Shown one piece after another: positions 1 through 7,902 of a stretch of DNA of 64,000 nt. Under the pieces are notes generated by a model. The model was not told where the DNA came from, made no database searches, and was given only the letters and a program-made list of their open reading frames with translations. Numbering within the stretch: position 1 is the stretch's first letter; each line of letters starts with the position of its first letter. The stretch spans positions 1 through 64,000 of the forward strand of contig JAJPIT010000031.1 in NCBI GenBank assembly GCA_021324615.1. The letters run 5' to 3'. The translations under genes were made by a program, and so were the position numbers. The DNA comes from Terriglobia bacterium (lineage in GTDB: Bacteria; Acidobacteriota; Terriglobia; Bryobacterales; Bryobacteraceae).

Positions 1-101
1 CAGTTCCGGGTAGGTCGCTGGAGCCGGCGAGCAATCGCCGGCCAAGAGGAATGATCGCCGCTCGCAAGAGTACAGAAACCGGCTTATAGTCCGGCAAGCC
101 T
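1..101 (+). ncRNA. rnpB: RNase P RNA, 3' part (5' end outside window)
   Basis: This is the 3' portion of the RNase P ribozyme, which removes 5' leaders from pre-tRNAs. Conserved parts are readable in order: GGGTAGG at 8-14, a perfect 8-bp helix at 23-30/35-42 capped by a GCAA tetraloop, GAGGAATGAT at 46-55, then the conserved ACAGAA at 72-77 followed by CCGGCTTATAG. The order and spacing match the 3' end of bacterial M1 RNA from memory. GGCTT (81-85) can pair with AAGCC (96-100) followed by five T (101-105), which probably serves as the terminator, so the mature 3' end lies around 95-101. The 5' two thirds are missing because the window starts inside the gene. Confidence 0.92.
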
Positions 102-213
102 TTTTCACCCGCGGCGGCGTCTCGCTCCTGGATGTCTCCGGGGAGCATCGGCGAGGCCCGGCGAGTCCTTCTTATTTCCCCCCGCGGCGATCGGATATCA
201 TGGTTGCACACCC

Positions 214-2904
214 ATGCGACTGCTCTCTTTTCTCCTCCTCGCGGCTACCGCTTTCTCCCAGCCCATGGACGACGAGTTCGCCAGGCTCGTCAAGGAATGG
301 ACCACGCGGCCCGAATTCATCAGCCCGCTGGTCGATCATCTTCCGAAATCCTCGACTGTCCCCTCGCCCAAGGACGTTCTCGGCTACTACGCCGGGGCGC
401 CGAAAAAGCTGACCTATTATGCCGATCTGCTGAAGTACTACCACGCCCTCGCCGCCAAATCCCCGCGCGTCAAGGTGATCAATATCGGCAAGACCGACGA
501 GGGGCGCGAATGCGTGATCGTGTTCGTCGGCTCGGAAGAGTCCATCCGGAATCTCGACGCCGAGCGCCAAGCCCTGGCTCAGCTCGCCGATCCGCGCAAC
601 ATCACCGACGCGCAGGCGCGCGAGATTATCGCCAAGGCCAAGCCGATCTATCACCTCATGGGCGGCCTGCACAGCGCCGAGACCGGCCCCAGCGAGATGC
701 TGATGGAGCTGGCCTACCGCCTGGCCACCGAAGATACGCCGCTGATCCGGAAGATCCGCGATAACGTGATCGTGAGCATCACCCCCGCCGCCGAACCCGA
801 CGGCCGCGATCGTTATCTCGACTGGTATTACAAGTACAAAATCAACGACACCGGCGAGGATGATCAGGCGCCCGGACCTCCCTACTGGGGCAAGTACATC
901 TTCCACGACAACAATCGCGACATCAATTATTCGCAGATGACCATGCGAACGCTGCTCGACTGGTACCTGCAATGGCACCCGCCGATTATGCATGAGCTGC
1001 ACGAATCGGAGCCGTTCATGTATACCTTCAGCGGCCAGGCGCCGCAAAACCCGACCCTCGATCCGATTCTTTACGGGGAGCTGCCCTGGTTTTCGAATTT
1101 CGAAATGGAGCAGATGACCAAATACGGAATGCCCGGCGTGTGGACGCACGCCTTTGTCGATATGTGGTCGCCCGGATATTTGGGTTTCATGTCCTCCAAT
1201 CACAACGGCATGCTGCGGATGTATGAGACCTTCGGCAACGGCGGCGCCAACACCATGCACCGCCACATCGATGGACCGGACGGCGGCGGGCGCGGCGGCC
1301 GCGGCGGCGGTATGACCACACGCGAATGGTACCGCCCGCTTCCGCCCTATAAAGAAACCGACTGGAGCCAGCGCGACAACACCAACTACGAAGAAACCGG
1401 AGTGCTGACCGCACTCGAGTTAACCTCGGCTTTTCCCGATATCATCCTGGAAAACTTCTATAAAAAGAGCAGAAATTCGATTGAAGACGGCAAGAAGGGT
1501 CCAGTGCATGGTTATGTGATTCCGGCCAACCAGCCGGACATGACCCGCGTGGCGACCATCGTGAATATTCTGCGCCTGCAAGGCATCGAAGTCGGCCGCT
1601 CCTCCGGAGAAGTGAAGATCAAGGAAGGGACTTTCCCCGCCGGATCGTTCGTGATCAAGCGCGACCAACCCTACGGGCGGCTCGCCAAAATTCTTCTGGA
1701 AAAGCAAAATTTCCCCGATCCGAGCTTGACCACCTACGACGACACGGCCTGGACCATGGGGCTGATGTCGCACGCCAAAGTGATCGAAAGCCAGGACCCG
1801 GCGATTCTGAATGTTCCCGCTCCGCTGATCGATAAATTCGAGCCGCGCGGAACGGTCAGCGGCTCGGGCGCCTACTACGCGGTGCTCGATCACGGATCGA
1901 ATAACCTGGTCACGCTGCGCTACCGCATCAAAGATGTGGCCGTTCGCGCCAACGAGCAGGCGTTCAAGAACGGCGATCAGGAGATTCCGGCGGGATCGTT
2001 CATTCTTCCGGCAAGCGCGATGGACCGCGCGCGGGGCGCGATCGAGTCGCTCGGATTGACGGCGGTCGCGCTGAACGCCGCGCCGGCGGTGCCGATGCAT
2101 AATGTCGATCCGCCGCGCCTGGCGGTCTATTCCACCTGGGGCAGCACGCAGGAAGTGGGTTGGGTGCGCTATGCCTTCGATCATTACGAGATCCCCTACG
2201 ATCTGATCTTCAAGGAACGGGTCCGCCAGGGCAATCTGCGCGGCTCCTACGACGTGATCGTGGTGCCCAATCAGGGCCGCGGCGCCAAGGGACTGGTCTA
2301 CGATATCGAAGCGCCGAAGAACCGCCCGCCGCTGGCCTATACGAAATCGGAGCAGTTCAAGAATCTCGGCATGTACGGATCATCCGAGGACATCAGCGGC
2401 GGCATGGGGCTGGAAGGCGTCGTCGAGTTCCGCAAGTTCGTCGATGCCGGCGGAATTATGGTGACGCTGGGCACGGCCAGCGCGTTCCCCGCCGAGTTCG
2501 GCATCACGCGCGACGTGGAAGCGTCGCGCACTTCGCCGCAGTTCTACGCGCCTGGTCCGATCGTCGAGGCGGAAATTTTACATTCATCCAATCCGATCTT
2601 CTACGGCTATTCCGACAAGACCGTTCCGGTCCGCTGGGCGAACGGTCCGCTGTTGCAGGTTCCGCAGAAGGACCGCGAGCAGGAGGTTCTCATGCGCTTC
2701 CCCGGAGGCGAGGCGAGCGTCCTGAGCGGATTGATGCGCGGCGCCAACGAAATCCGCAACCGTCCCGCGGTGCTGGAGGTGCCGGTGGGCCAGGGTACGG
2801 TGGTGATGTTCGCGACGAATCCGTGTTACCGGTGGCAGAATTTCGGCGAATTCGGGATGCTTTTTAACACCGTGATGCACTACAACGCCCTAAAAGGGCG
2901 CTAG
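214..2904 (+). CDS. Secreted M14-family zinc carboxypeptidase
   Basis: A secreted peptidase of the M14 (carboxypeptidase A-like) family, 896 residues. A short signal peptide (residues 1-16, ending AFSQ) is followed by the catalytic domain at about 60-360. The zinc-binding HxxE is in GGLHSAETGPSE (His153, Glu156); an EPDGRDR segment (194-200), NNRDIN (233-238) and a His-rich MHELHESEP stretch (260-267) supply the other expected active-site elements. Residues 360-380 are a Gly/Arg-rich linker (GGGRGGRGGG), and the remaining 500 residues include a glutamine-amidotransferase-like region often found in such large acidobacterial M14 proteins. A possible -10 (TATCAT, 196-201) precedes the ATG, and no strong ribosome binding site is visible. 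It probably acts in the periplasm or outside the cell on peptides; the substrate is unknown. Confidence 0.88.
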   Translation: MRLLSFLLLAATAFSQPMDDEFARLVKEWTTRPEFISPLVDHLPKSSTVPSPKDVLGYYAGAPKKLTYYADLLKYYHALAAKSPRVKVINIGKTDEGRECVIVFVGSEESIRNLDAERQALAQLADPRNITDAQAREIIAKAKPIYHLMGGLHSAETGPSEMLMELAYRLATEDTPLIRKIRDNVIVSITPAAEPDGRDRYLDWYYKYKINDTGEDDQAPGPPYWGKYIFHDNNRDINYSQMTMRTLLDWYLQWHPPIMHELHESEPFMYTFSGQAPQNPTLDPILYGELPWFSNFEMEQMTKYGMPGVWTHAFVDMWSPGYLGFMSSNHNGMLRMYETFGNGGANTMHRHIDGPDGGGRGGRGGGMTTREWYRPLPPYKETDWSQRDNTNYEETGVLTALELTSAFPDIILENFYKKSRNSIEDGKKGPVHGYVIPANQPDMTRVATIVNILRLQGIEVGRSSGEVKIKEGTFPAGSFVIKRDQPYGRLAKILLEKQNFPDPSLTTYDDTAWTMGLMSHAKVIESQDPAILNVPAPLIDKFEPRGTVSGSGAYYAVLDHGSNNLVTLRYRIKDVAVRANEQAFKNGDQEIPAGSFILPASAMDRARGAIESLGLTAVALNAAPAVPMHNVDPPRLAVYSTWGSTQEVGWVRYAFDHYEIPYDLIFKERVRQGNLRGSYDVIVVPNQGRGAKGLVYDIEAPKNRPPLAYTKSEQFKNLGMYGSSEDISGGMGLEGVVEFRKFVDAGGIMVTLGTASAFPAEFGITRDVEASRTSPQFYAPGPIVEAEILHSSNPIFYGYSDKTVPVRWANGPLLQVPQKDREQEVLMRFPGGEASVLSGLMRGANEIRNRPAVLEVPVGQGTVVMFATNPCYRWQNFGEFGMLFNTVMHYNALKGR
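2886..2900. terminator. Short hairpin at the convergent gene ends
   Basis: A perfect 6-bp inverted repeat (CGCCCT / AGGGCG) with an AAA loop lies exactly where the peptidase and cupin reading frames overlap tail to tail, so it sits in both 3' ends. There is no T run on either side, so calling it a bidirectional terminator is an inference from position only. Confidence 0.35.
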
Positions 2905-3417
2905 GAGGCCGCTCTCCGGGGGCGTTCGGTCGCCGGAAGCGAGCGACCTCGCCACCTTTTTGCATACCTTCGCCGCCAGCCCCAGCGGCGGCCATAGCGT
3001 CTCGCGCACCATTGCGATCTTGCGGATGCGATCTTCGATGCTCCAGATACACCTGGCGCCGCGCGGAAAAAAGACGACCTCGCCCGGCCCGAACCGCCGT
3101 TCCAGGCCGCGCTCATCGGTGATCCTGGCCGAGCCTGAAACCACCACCAGCATCTCGTCGCGCGTGTAGCGCCAGCGAAATCGGCCGGCGCTGCATTCCC
3201 ACACCACCAGGATCGATAACCAGTCGCGGCTTCGCGCCAGGATCCGGGAGCACGCACGCGGCGCTCCGCTCAGAATCCATTCGCGGCGGATGGGATCAGG
3301 ATTCAGCTCCACGGCGGCCGGATCGGCGATCAAAACGGTCTCGGGCACGGCGCTGTGCAACAGTTTCCACGCGCCTGCGCTCCGGACGTCCGGGAGCGGG
3401 CCGTCTTTTGAGGTCAC
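2890..3417 (-). CDS. Cupin-domain protein
   Basis: A 175-residue protein with one cupin barrel at about residues 60-140. The stretch FRWRYTRDEMLVVVSGSARIT followed by FGPGEVVFFPRGARCIWSIE reads as the two conserved cupin motifs of the cupin_3 (EutQ/DUF861) type, and the C-terminal KIAMVRE strand fits that family. No signal peptide is seen, so it is probably cytosolic. The start is GTG at 3417 with a GGAG about nine bases upstream. The last 15 bases overlap the convergent peptidase gene. Members of this family bind metals or small acids, but the sequence does not say which, so no substrate is proposed. Confidence 0.75.
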   Translation of the reverse strand: MTSKDGPLPDVRSAGAWKLLHSAVPETVLIADPAAVELNPDPIRREWILSGAPRACSRILARSRDWLSILVVWECSAGRFRWRYTRDEMLVVVSGSARITDERGLERRFGPGEVVFFPRGARCIWSIEDRIRKIAMVRETLWPPLGLAAKVCKKVARSLASGDRTPPESGLLAPF

Positions 3418-3729
3418 GGGCGATCTCCGGAAAGGAAATGTTGGAAATCAATCTTTAGGGTTACAGGCATGGGCGCGGATTCCGCGGCAGGCATGTTTCC
3501 ATTGGCTTAGACCCCGCCGCCCGGCGTGCGTTACAAAACCCCCGGGAACGTAATGATCCGTAAGCGATGGCCGCTGCGCGGCGCCGGACCAGCTAAACCC
3601 TTAGAGCAAAGCGGCTTGGGATGGCCGCTGGGGGGAGAATTTGTGACCGTGACGTTTTGCCCGGCTGTAAACTTTTTTGGACCTGTTCGGCCCCAACGGC
3701 CCGCCGCCACAGACTTTAAAATTGTCGTT
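3418..3729. other. 312-bp intergenic region
   Basis: It separates two divergently transcribed genes and holds their promoters. On the plus strand TAAAAT (3717-3722) lies seven bases before the ATG at 3730, which suggests a leaderless transcript. No credible small gene, riboswitch or structured RNA was recognised. An in-frame upstream extension of the plus-strand gene to about 3526 exists, but it lacks a signal-peptide-like start and is not believed. Confidence 0.5.
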
Positions 3730-6708
3730 ATGGAACTGCGCAGCGTTGCGTCGCGTCTTCCACTGCTCTTTTTTTTCGCTTTGAGTAGCCTCACCCGCGC
3801 GGACACCGCCGCGTTTGATTTGACCGGTCCGCCGGTGGACGTAAGGGTGAAACGGGGCGACAAAACTCTGCCCATCTCGGAAGTTCCGAATCTGCAACCC
3901 GGCGACCGGCTGTGGATCCATCCCGCGCTGCCCAGCAATCAGTCCGTCCGCTACCTGCTGATCGCCGCCTTTCTGCGGGGCGCCACCAACCCTCCCCCGG
4001 AGGATTGGTTTGTTCGCGCCGAGACCTGGAATCGCAAGGTCCGCCAGGAAGGTATTTTCGTGGTTGTGCCGCCGGGCGCCGAGCAGGCGGTGATCTTTCT
4101 GGCTCCGGAAACCACCGGGGATTTCAGCACCTTGCGTTCGGCCGTGCGCGGCAGGCCCGGATCGTTTGTCCGCGCCATCCAGGATCTGGAGCAGGCCAGT
4201 CTGGACCGCTCGCGCCTGGACGCCTATCTCTCGGCGATGTATCAGACCGCGGAAGCCGATCCGGCGGCGGTGCACGAGCGAAGCGTGCTGCTGGCGCGCA
4301 GCCTGAGCATCCGGCTGGACGAGGACTGTTTCAAGAAACCGGTCGATCAGCAGGCGGGATGCCTGACGCAGCGCAGCGAAAATCTGGTGATGAACGACGG
4401 GCACAGCCAGTCCCTGGTGGGCGCTCTCACGCAGGGTCCGGCATCCGACCTGATCGGCCAGATCGCCACGACGCCGAAGATGGGGAGCGGATATTACAGC
4501 CCTTACGTGGGCGCCATCATCGATATGGGCCGAATCCTGGACAGCCTGCACACGGCGCAGTATCAATATATTCCCGCGCTGGGGCTGCCCCGGCAGGATC
4601 AGTTGCAACTGAAGCTGAACAGTCCTCCGTCGTTTCACAATCCCAAATCGGTGATTGTCATCGCGCTGCCGGCGGTTAATGGCGCGAAACCGCCTCCGCT
4701 GCGCGCCGCCGATCCCATGCAAGTCTACTGCCTGCAAAGCAATCCGCTGGTGCTGCAAGCCGCGGGCGCGCCGCTGGCCTTCTCCACCGCTTTGCTGCAC
4801 GATATGACGCTGCATATCGAAGCGAAGGGAGCGCCTCCGCTCGACCTGCCGGCCCGGGCCGACGCCCTTCGCGGCGGCTACGTCATCGACACCAGGCTGC
4901 TGGCTAAGGCGGTCCCCGATGCGAACCCGCTTGAAGGAGTTCTTCGCGGCTATTGGGGATTTGACTCGTTTACCGGACCCTCGTTCAAACTTCAGTGGGC
5001 CCACCCGGTGAAGTGGAGCATCCCGCCGGCGGAAGCCGCCTCCCTGGTGGCGGGCCGGGAGCACACGTTTCATCTTCATGGCGACGCGGCGGCGTGTGTC
5101 GATCAGGTCAGCACGAGATCGGGCGGCGGCGATCCTTCCAAGGCGGTCTGGAAGATGACGAAACCGGATGAGGTGGAGGTGAAGATCGCGGCCGGCAGCG
5201 CCAGACCGGGAAAACTCGAGCTGCTGGTGCGGCAAACCGGCCTTCCCCATCCGGACCAAGTGGAGGCCACCCTGTACGCGGAGACGGGCCATCTGGACCG
5301 GTTCGAAATTATCCCCGGAGTGGCGGCGGCCAAGCTCCGCGGCTCCCGCCTGGAAGAAGTGGCCAGCGTCGAAGTGAACGGGGTTCGGTTCACTCCAGCG
5401 GCGCCGCCGCGGGACGGCGAGGTGCTGTTGAGCGCGGAGCGCGCCAATGCCACCGAGTCCTTCAAGCCGGAGAGCAAGACCAGCGGCTACGCCGTCCTCA
5501 AGGACGGCCGGAAGCTGGAAGTTCCGGCGATCATCGAAGCTCCCCGCCCGAGCGTGGTTCTGCTCGGAAAACGCGTGGATCTCGGCGCGGAATCGGCGGC
5601 TTCGGCCATTCATTTGGCCAATCCGGACGAGCTTCCCCTGGACGGCCATCTCTGGTTTTCCTTAAAAAGCCGTTCTCCGGAGGTTTTCCCGCGCGAGGAA
5701 ATGATCGAGATCGCCGCCGCCGATGATTCGATTCACGCGACCCTGACGATCGCCAATGGCGGCCTTACGCTCCAGGACGCCAGCACGGTGCTGGCCGAGC
5801 TCGCCCCGGCCAAGGCCTTCGGCGGCTCGGCTTTCGGCCCGCTTCGCTTTCGCGCCGTGGATGCGCGCGGCGTGGCGGGAGACTGGCAGCCGCTGGCGAC
5901 CCTGGTACGGGTGCCGCTGCTCAAAGAACTGCGCTGCCCGGAGGATCCGGCGCAGCCCTGCGCCTTGAGCGGGACCAATTTATTCCTGATCGATTCCATC
6001 GCCGCCGATCCGCAGTTCACCGCCGCGGTTTCGGTGCCGGAGGGATTTGTCGATTCCGTTCTCCAGGTGCCGCATCCGGCCGGATCGACCCTCTACCTGA
6101 AGCTGCGCGACGATCCCCAGGACGTCAACACGGCGACGGTGGCGCCCGCGCCGGACAAGCTCGCGTTTTTAACTCCGTCGCGGCCGCGGCGGCTCAAAAG
6201 ACGATCCGGCGAGCTCGCTTCGGAAAAATTCGAGGCTCGCGGCGGCGTCGTTTTCAAAGGAGCCGTTTCCCTCGATGGAGATGCCGCCGCGGTAGTTCAC
6301 TTCCTTAAGAATGCGGAAAAAGCGCGCGTACATGGGATCCTCGCTTGCCTGGCGCGGCCAGCGCCGTCCTTGGGGATTGGCGAAATGCATATGCACGATG
6401 TGCCCGGCGGCGGCGCGCAGAATTTCCGGATCTTCGTTTTCGGCGCGCAGATGATAATAATCGATGATCATCTGGACGCGCGGATGATTCACTTCGCGCA
6501 CCAGGCGCAGCGCCTCCGCGCCGGTGTTGATGATGTTGCTTTCCTGTTTGCGCAGGGGCTCGATGGCGAGGGTCATCTGTTTCGACCGCGCGATATCGCC
6601 CGCGCGATTCAAAAACATCTTCATCTGCCGCCACGCCTCGTCGCGGGAAAATCCGTCCGGCACGTTGCGCGAGCTGGCGCTGCCCCACACAGCGATCTCC
6701 GCGCCTAA
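3730..6708 (+). CDS. Secreted protein of unknown function, probable frameshift near its 3' end
   Basis: I do not recognise this family. The ATG at 3730 begins a clear signal peptide (residues 1-24, LPLLFFFALSSLTRA), followed by roughly 790 residues of mixed beta-rich sequence with phrases such as GDRLWIHP and YLLIAAFLRG, so the product is probably periplasmic or outer-surface. As written, the frame stays open to 6708 and runs 540 bases into the convergent isomerase gene; those last 180 residues look like antisense translation. Removing one T from the five-T run at 6166-6170 would create a TAA immediately after residues DKLAF, so that both convergent genes end on the same TTAA. I therefore take about 3730-6172 (813 residues) as the real gene. 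A TAAAAT lies seven bases before the ATG. Confidence 0.7.
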   Translation: MELRSVASRLPLLFFFALSSLTRADTAAFDLTGPPVDVRVKRGDKTLPISEVPNLQPGDRLWIHPALPSNQSVRYLLIAAFLRGATNPPPEDWFVRAETWNRKVRQEGIFVVVPPGAEQAVIFLAPETTGDFSTLRSAVRGRPGSFVRAIQDLEQASLDRSRLDAYLSAMYQTAEADPAAVHERSVLLARSLSIRLDEDCFKKPVDQQAGCLTQRSENLVMNDGHSQSLVGALTQGPASDLIGQIATTPKMGSGYYSPYVGAIIDMGRILDSLHTAQYQYIPALGLPRQDQLQLKLNSPPSFHNPKSVIVIALPAVNGAKPPPLRAADPMQVYCLQSNPLVLQAAGAPLAFSTALLHDMTLHIEAKGAPPLDLPARADALRGGYVIDTRLLAKAVPDANPLEGVLRGYWGFDSFTGPSFKLQWAHPVKWSIPPAEAASLVAGREHTFHLHGDAAACVDQVSTRSGGGDPSKAVWKMTKPDEVEVKIAAGSARPGKLELLVRQTGLPHPDQVEATLYAETGHLDRFEIIPGVAAAKLRGSRLEEVASVEVNGVRFTPAAPPRDGEVLLSAERANATESFKPESKTSGYAVLKDGRKLEVPAIIEAPRPSVVLLGKRVDLGAESAASAIHLANPDELPLDGHLWFSLKSRSPEVFPREEMIEIAAADDSIHATLTIANGGLTLQDASTVLAELAPAKAFGGSAFGPLRFRAVDARGVAGDWQPLATLVRVPLLKELRCPEDPAQPCALSGTNLFLIDSIAADPQFTAAVSVPEGFVDSVLQVPHPAGSTLYLKLRDDPQDVNTATVAPAPDKLAFLTPSRPRRLKRRSGELASEKFEARGGVVFKGAVSLDGDAAAVVHFLKNAEKARVHGILACLARPAPSLGIGEMHMHDVPGGGAQNFRIFVFGAQMIIIDDHLDARMIHFAHQAQRLRAGVDDVAFLFAQGLDGEGHLFRPRDIARAIQKHLHLPPRLVAGKSVRHVARAGAAPHSDLRA

Positions 6709-7050
6709 TTCCCGGCAGCGCTCCAGCGTCGTCTCCAGATACCGGCAGGCCGCCTCCAGATCCGCCTCAGGCCCGACCACGTGCCCGGACCGGATCAAAC
6801 TGTTCAGGCTGCGGCAGCGAATCTTCGATGCGAGCACGCGGTCGCGAAACGCCGCGAAATCGGTTTCGCTCATGGCGGCGACCGCCGCCGCGCCCGGCTC
6901 ATAGTAATCGAATCCGGACTGCGCGGCTTTCTCGAAGTTCAGGGGGGATCCGCAAACGCCGATCTGCACCGGGCGGTTGCCGGCCCGGGCGGCCGCCGCC
7001 GCACCCCCCAGCGCAGCCAGCGCCGCGCGCCGCGAAACGTTCCTCCGCAT
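6169..7050 (-). CDS. Tat-exported xylose isomerase-like TIM-barrel protein
   Basis: A sugar phosphate isomerase/epimerase-like protein (AP_endonuc_2 / xylose isomerase-like TIM barrel), 293 residues. The ATG at 7050 was chosen because it opens a twin-arginine-type signal (SRRAALAALGGAAAAARA), implying export of a folded, probably metal-containing protein. Likely metal and substrate residues are spread as in the family: Glu in LAIEPLRKQESN, Asp/His in IIDYYHL, His in HMHFANPQGRR, and Glu in SIEGNGS. The substrate cannot be read from sequence. Its stop codon falls on the TTAA where the convergent unknown gene should also end. It is the last minus-strand gene of a run that also contains bluB upstream; 88 bp separate the two. 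Confidence 0.8.
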   Translation of the reverse strand: MRRNVSRRAALAALGGAAAAARAGNRPVQIGVCGSPLNFEKAAQSGFDYYEPGAAAVAAMSETDFAAFRDRVLASKIRCRSLNSLIRSGHVVGPEADLEAACRYLETTLERCRELGAEIAVWGSASSRNVPDGFSRDEAWRQMKMFLNRAGDIARSKQMTLAIEPLRKQESNIINTGAEALRLVREVNHPRVQMIIDYYHLRAENEDPEILRAAAGHIVHMHFANPQGRRWPRQASEDPMYARFFRILKEVNYRGGISIEGNGSFENDAAASLEFFRSELAGSSFEPPRPRRS

Positions 7051-7138
7051 GTTTTGAGAGTACCGCAGCCGCAGAGGCGTGGCCGCGCCCGGAGCCAAGC
7101 GAAGTGAAGTGAAGATGCGAGCCCGCCGGCGCCGGCGG

Positions 7139-7834
7139 TCAGCCCCGGCCGGCCTCGGCCAGCGCGGCGCCGCGCCGTTCGTCGCGCCCGCCCCACCGTT
7201 CGAAATGAATCAAGCCGGCGAGCCGCTCGCGCCGCTCCCATCCGGCGGTTTCCAGCTCCGGCCGGGCGGGAAACTCCGAAACATATCCGGCGCACAGGTA
7301 CGCCACCGGGATCCGCCCCGGGGGAATGCCGAGAATTTCGCGCAAGCGGTCCAGATCGAGGATGCTGACCCAGCCCACGCCGAGCGACTCGGCGCGCGCC
7401 GCCAGCCATAAATTTTGGACCGCGCAGGCAGTGGAGTAAAGATCGGCCGCCGGATCGCTCTGCCGCCCCAATCCCGATCCGCGCTCGCGCTGGCGGTCGC
7501 AGGTCACGCACAGATTCAGGGGAGCCTCGAGGATCCCCTCCAGCTTCAGGCGGTCATAGAGCGCGCGCTGCTCGCCGCGATATTTTTCCGCCGCCTGCCG
7601 GTTGGCTTGGAGGAAGCAATCGTGCACCGCCCGCCGCACCTCGATGCCGCGGATCACGATGAAATCCCAGGGCTGCATGAAGCCGACCGAGGGAGCGTGA
7701 TGCGCCGCGTCCAGAATGCGCCCCAGCACCGCGTCGGGAACCGGATCGGGCAGGAAATGGGACCGGATATCGCGCCGCTCGTAGATGGCGCGATAGACGG
7801 CGCGGCGCTCGGCGTCGGAAAAATCGTGATGCAT
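7139..7834 (-). CDS. bluB: 5,6-dimethylbenzimidazole synthase (BluB)
   Basis: BluB is a flavin-destroying nitroreductase-fold enzyme that converts reduced FMN and oxygen into 5,6-dimethylbenzimidazole, the lower ligand of vitamin B12. The 231-residue product begins FSDAERRAVYRAIYERRDIR and contains PSVGFMQPWDF and the Tyr-Ser-Thr-Ala segment DLYSTACAVQNLWLAAR with GVGWVSIL, all typical of BluB and not of generic nitroreductases. The ATG at 7834 is preceded by AGGAAG about twelve bases upstream; an earlier in-frame start at 7903 would overlap the divergent peptidase gene. No other cobalamin genes are nearby and no cobalamin riboswitch was seen upstream, so it looks constitutively expressed and unlinked. 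The C-terminal 25 residues are Arg/Glu-rich and poorly conserved-looking. Confidence 0.9.
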   Translation of the reverse strand: MHHDFSDAERRAVYRAIYERRDIRSHFLPDPVPDAVLGRILDAAHHAPSVGFMQPWDFIVIRGIEVRRAVHDCFLQANRQAAEKYRGEQRALYDRLKLEGILEAPLNLCVTCDRQRERGSGLGRQSDPAADLYSTACAVQNLWLAARAESLGVGWVSILDLDRLREILGIPPGRIPVAYLCAGYVSEFPARPELETAGWERRERLAGLIHFERWGGRDERRGAALAEAGRG

Positions 7835-7902
7835 TCGTCCCGGTCCGCTTCCTGGATAGCACGCCGACGATTGGCCGGTCAACGTGATACGATGTACACA
7901 CA

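Noticed and set aside
172-1266. Long open frame antisense to the M14 peptidase gene
   Set aside because: High GC content opens many antisense frames. The peptidase frame has all motifs and a signal peptide; the antisense translation has low-complexity His/Arg-rich sequence without a recognisable domain.
3526-3729. Upstream extension of the unknown secreted gene to 3526
   Set aside because: The extension would bury the signal peptide inside the protein; ATG 3730 begins a proper signal peptide and has a -10 box seven bases before it.
7835-7902. Cobalamin riboswitch between bluB and the zincin
   Set aside because: Only 68 bp are available and no B12-box-like sequence is present.
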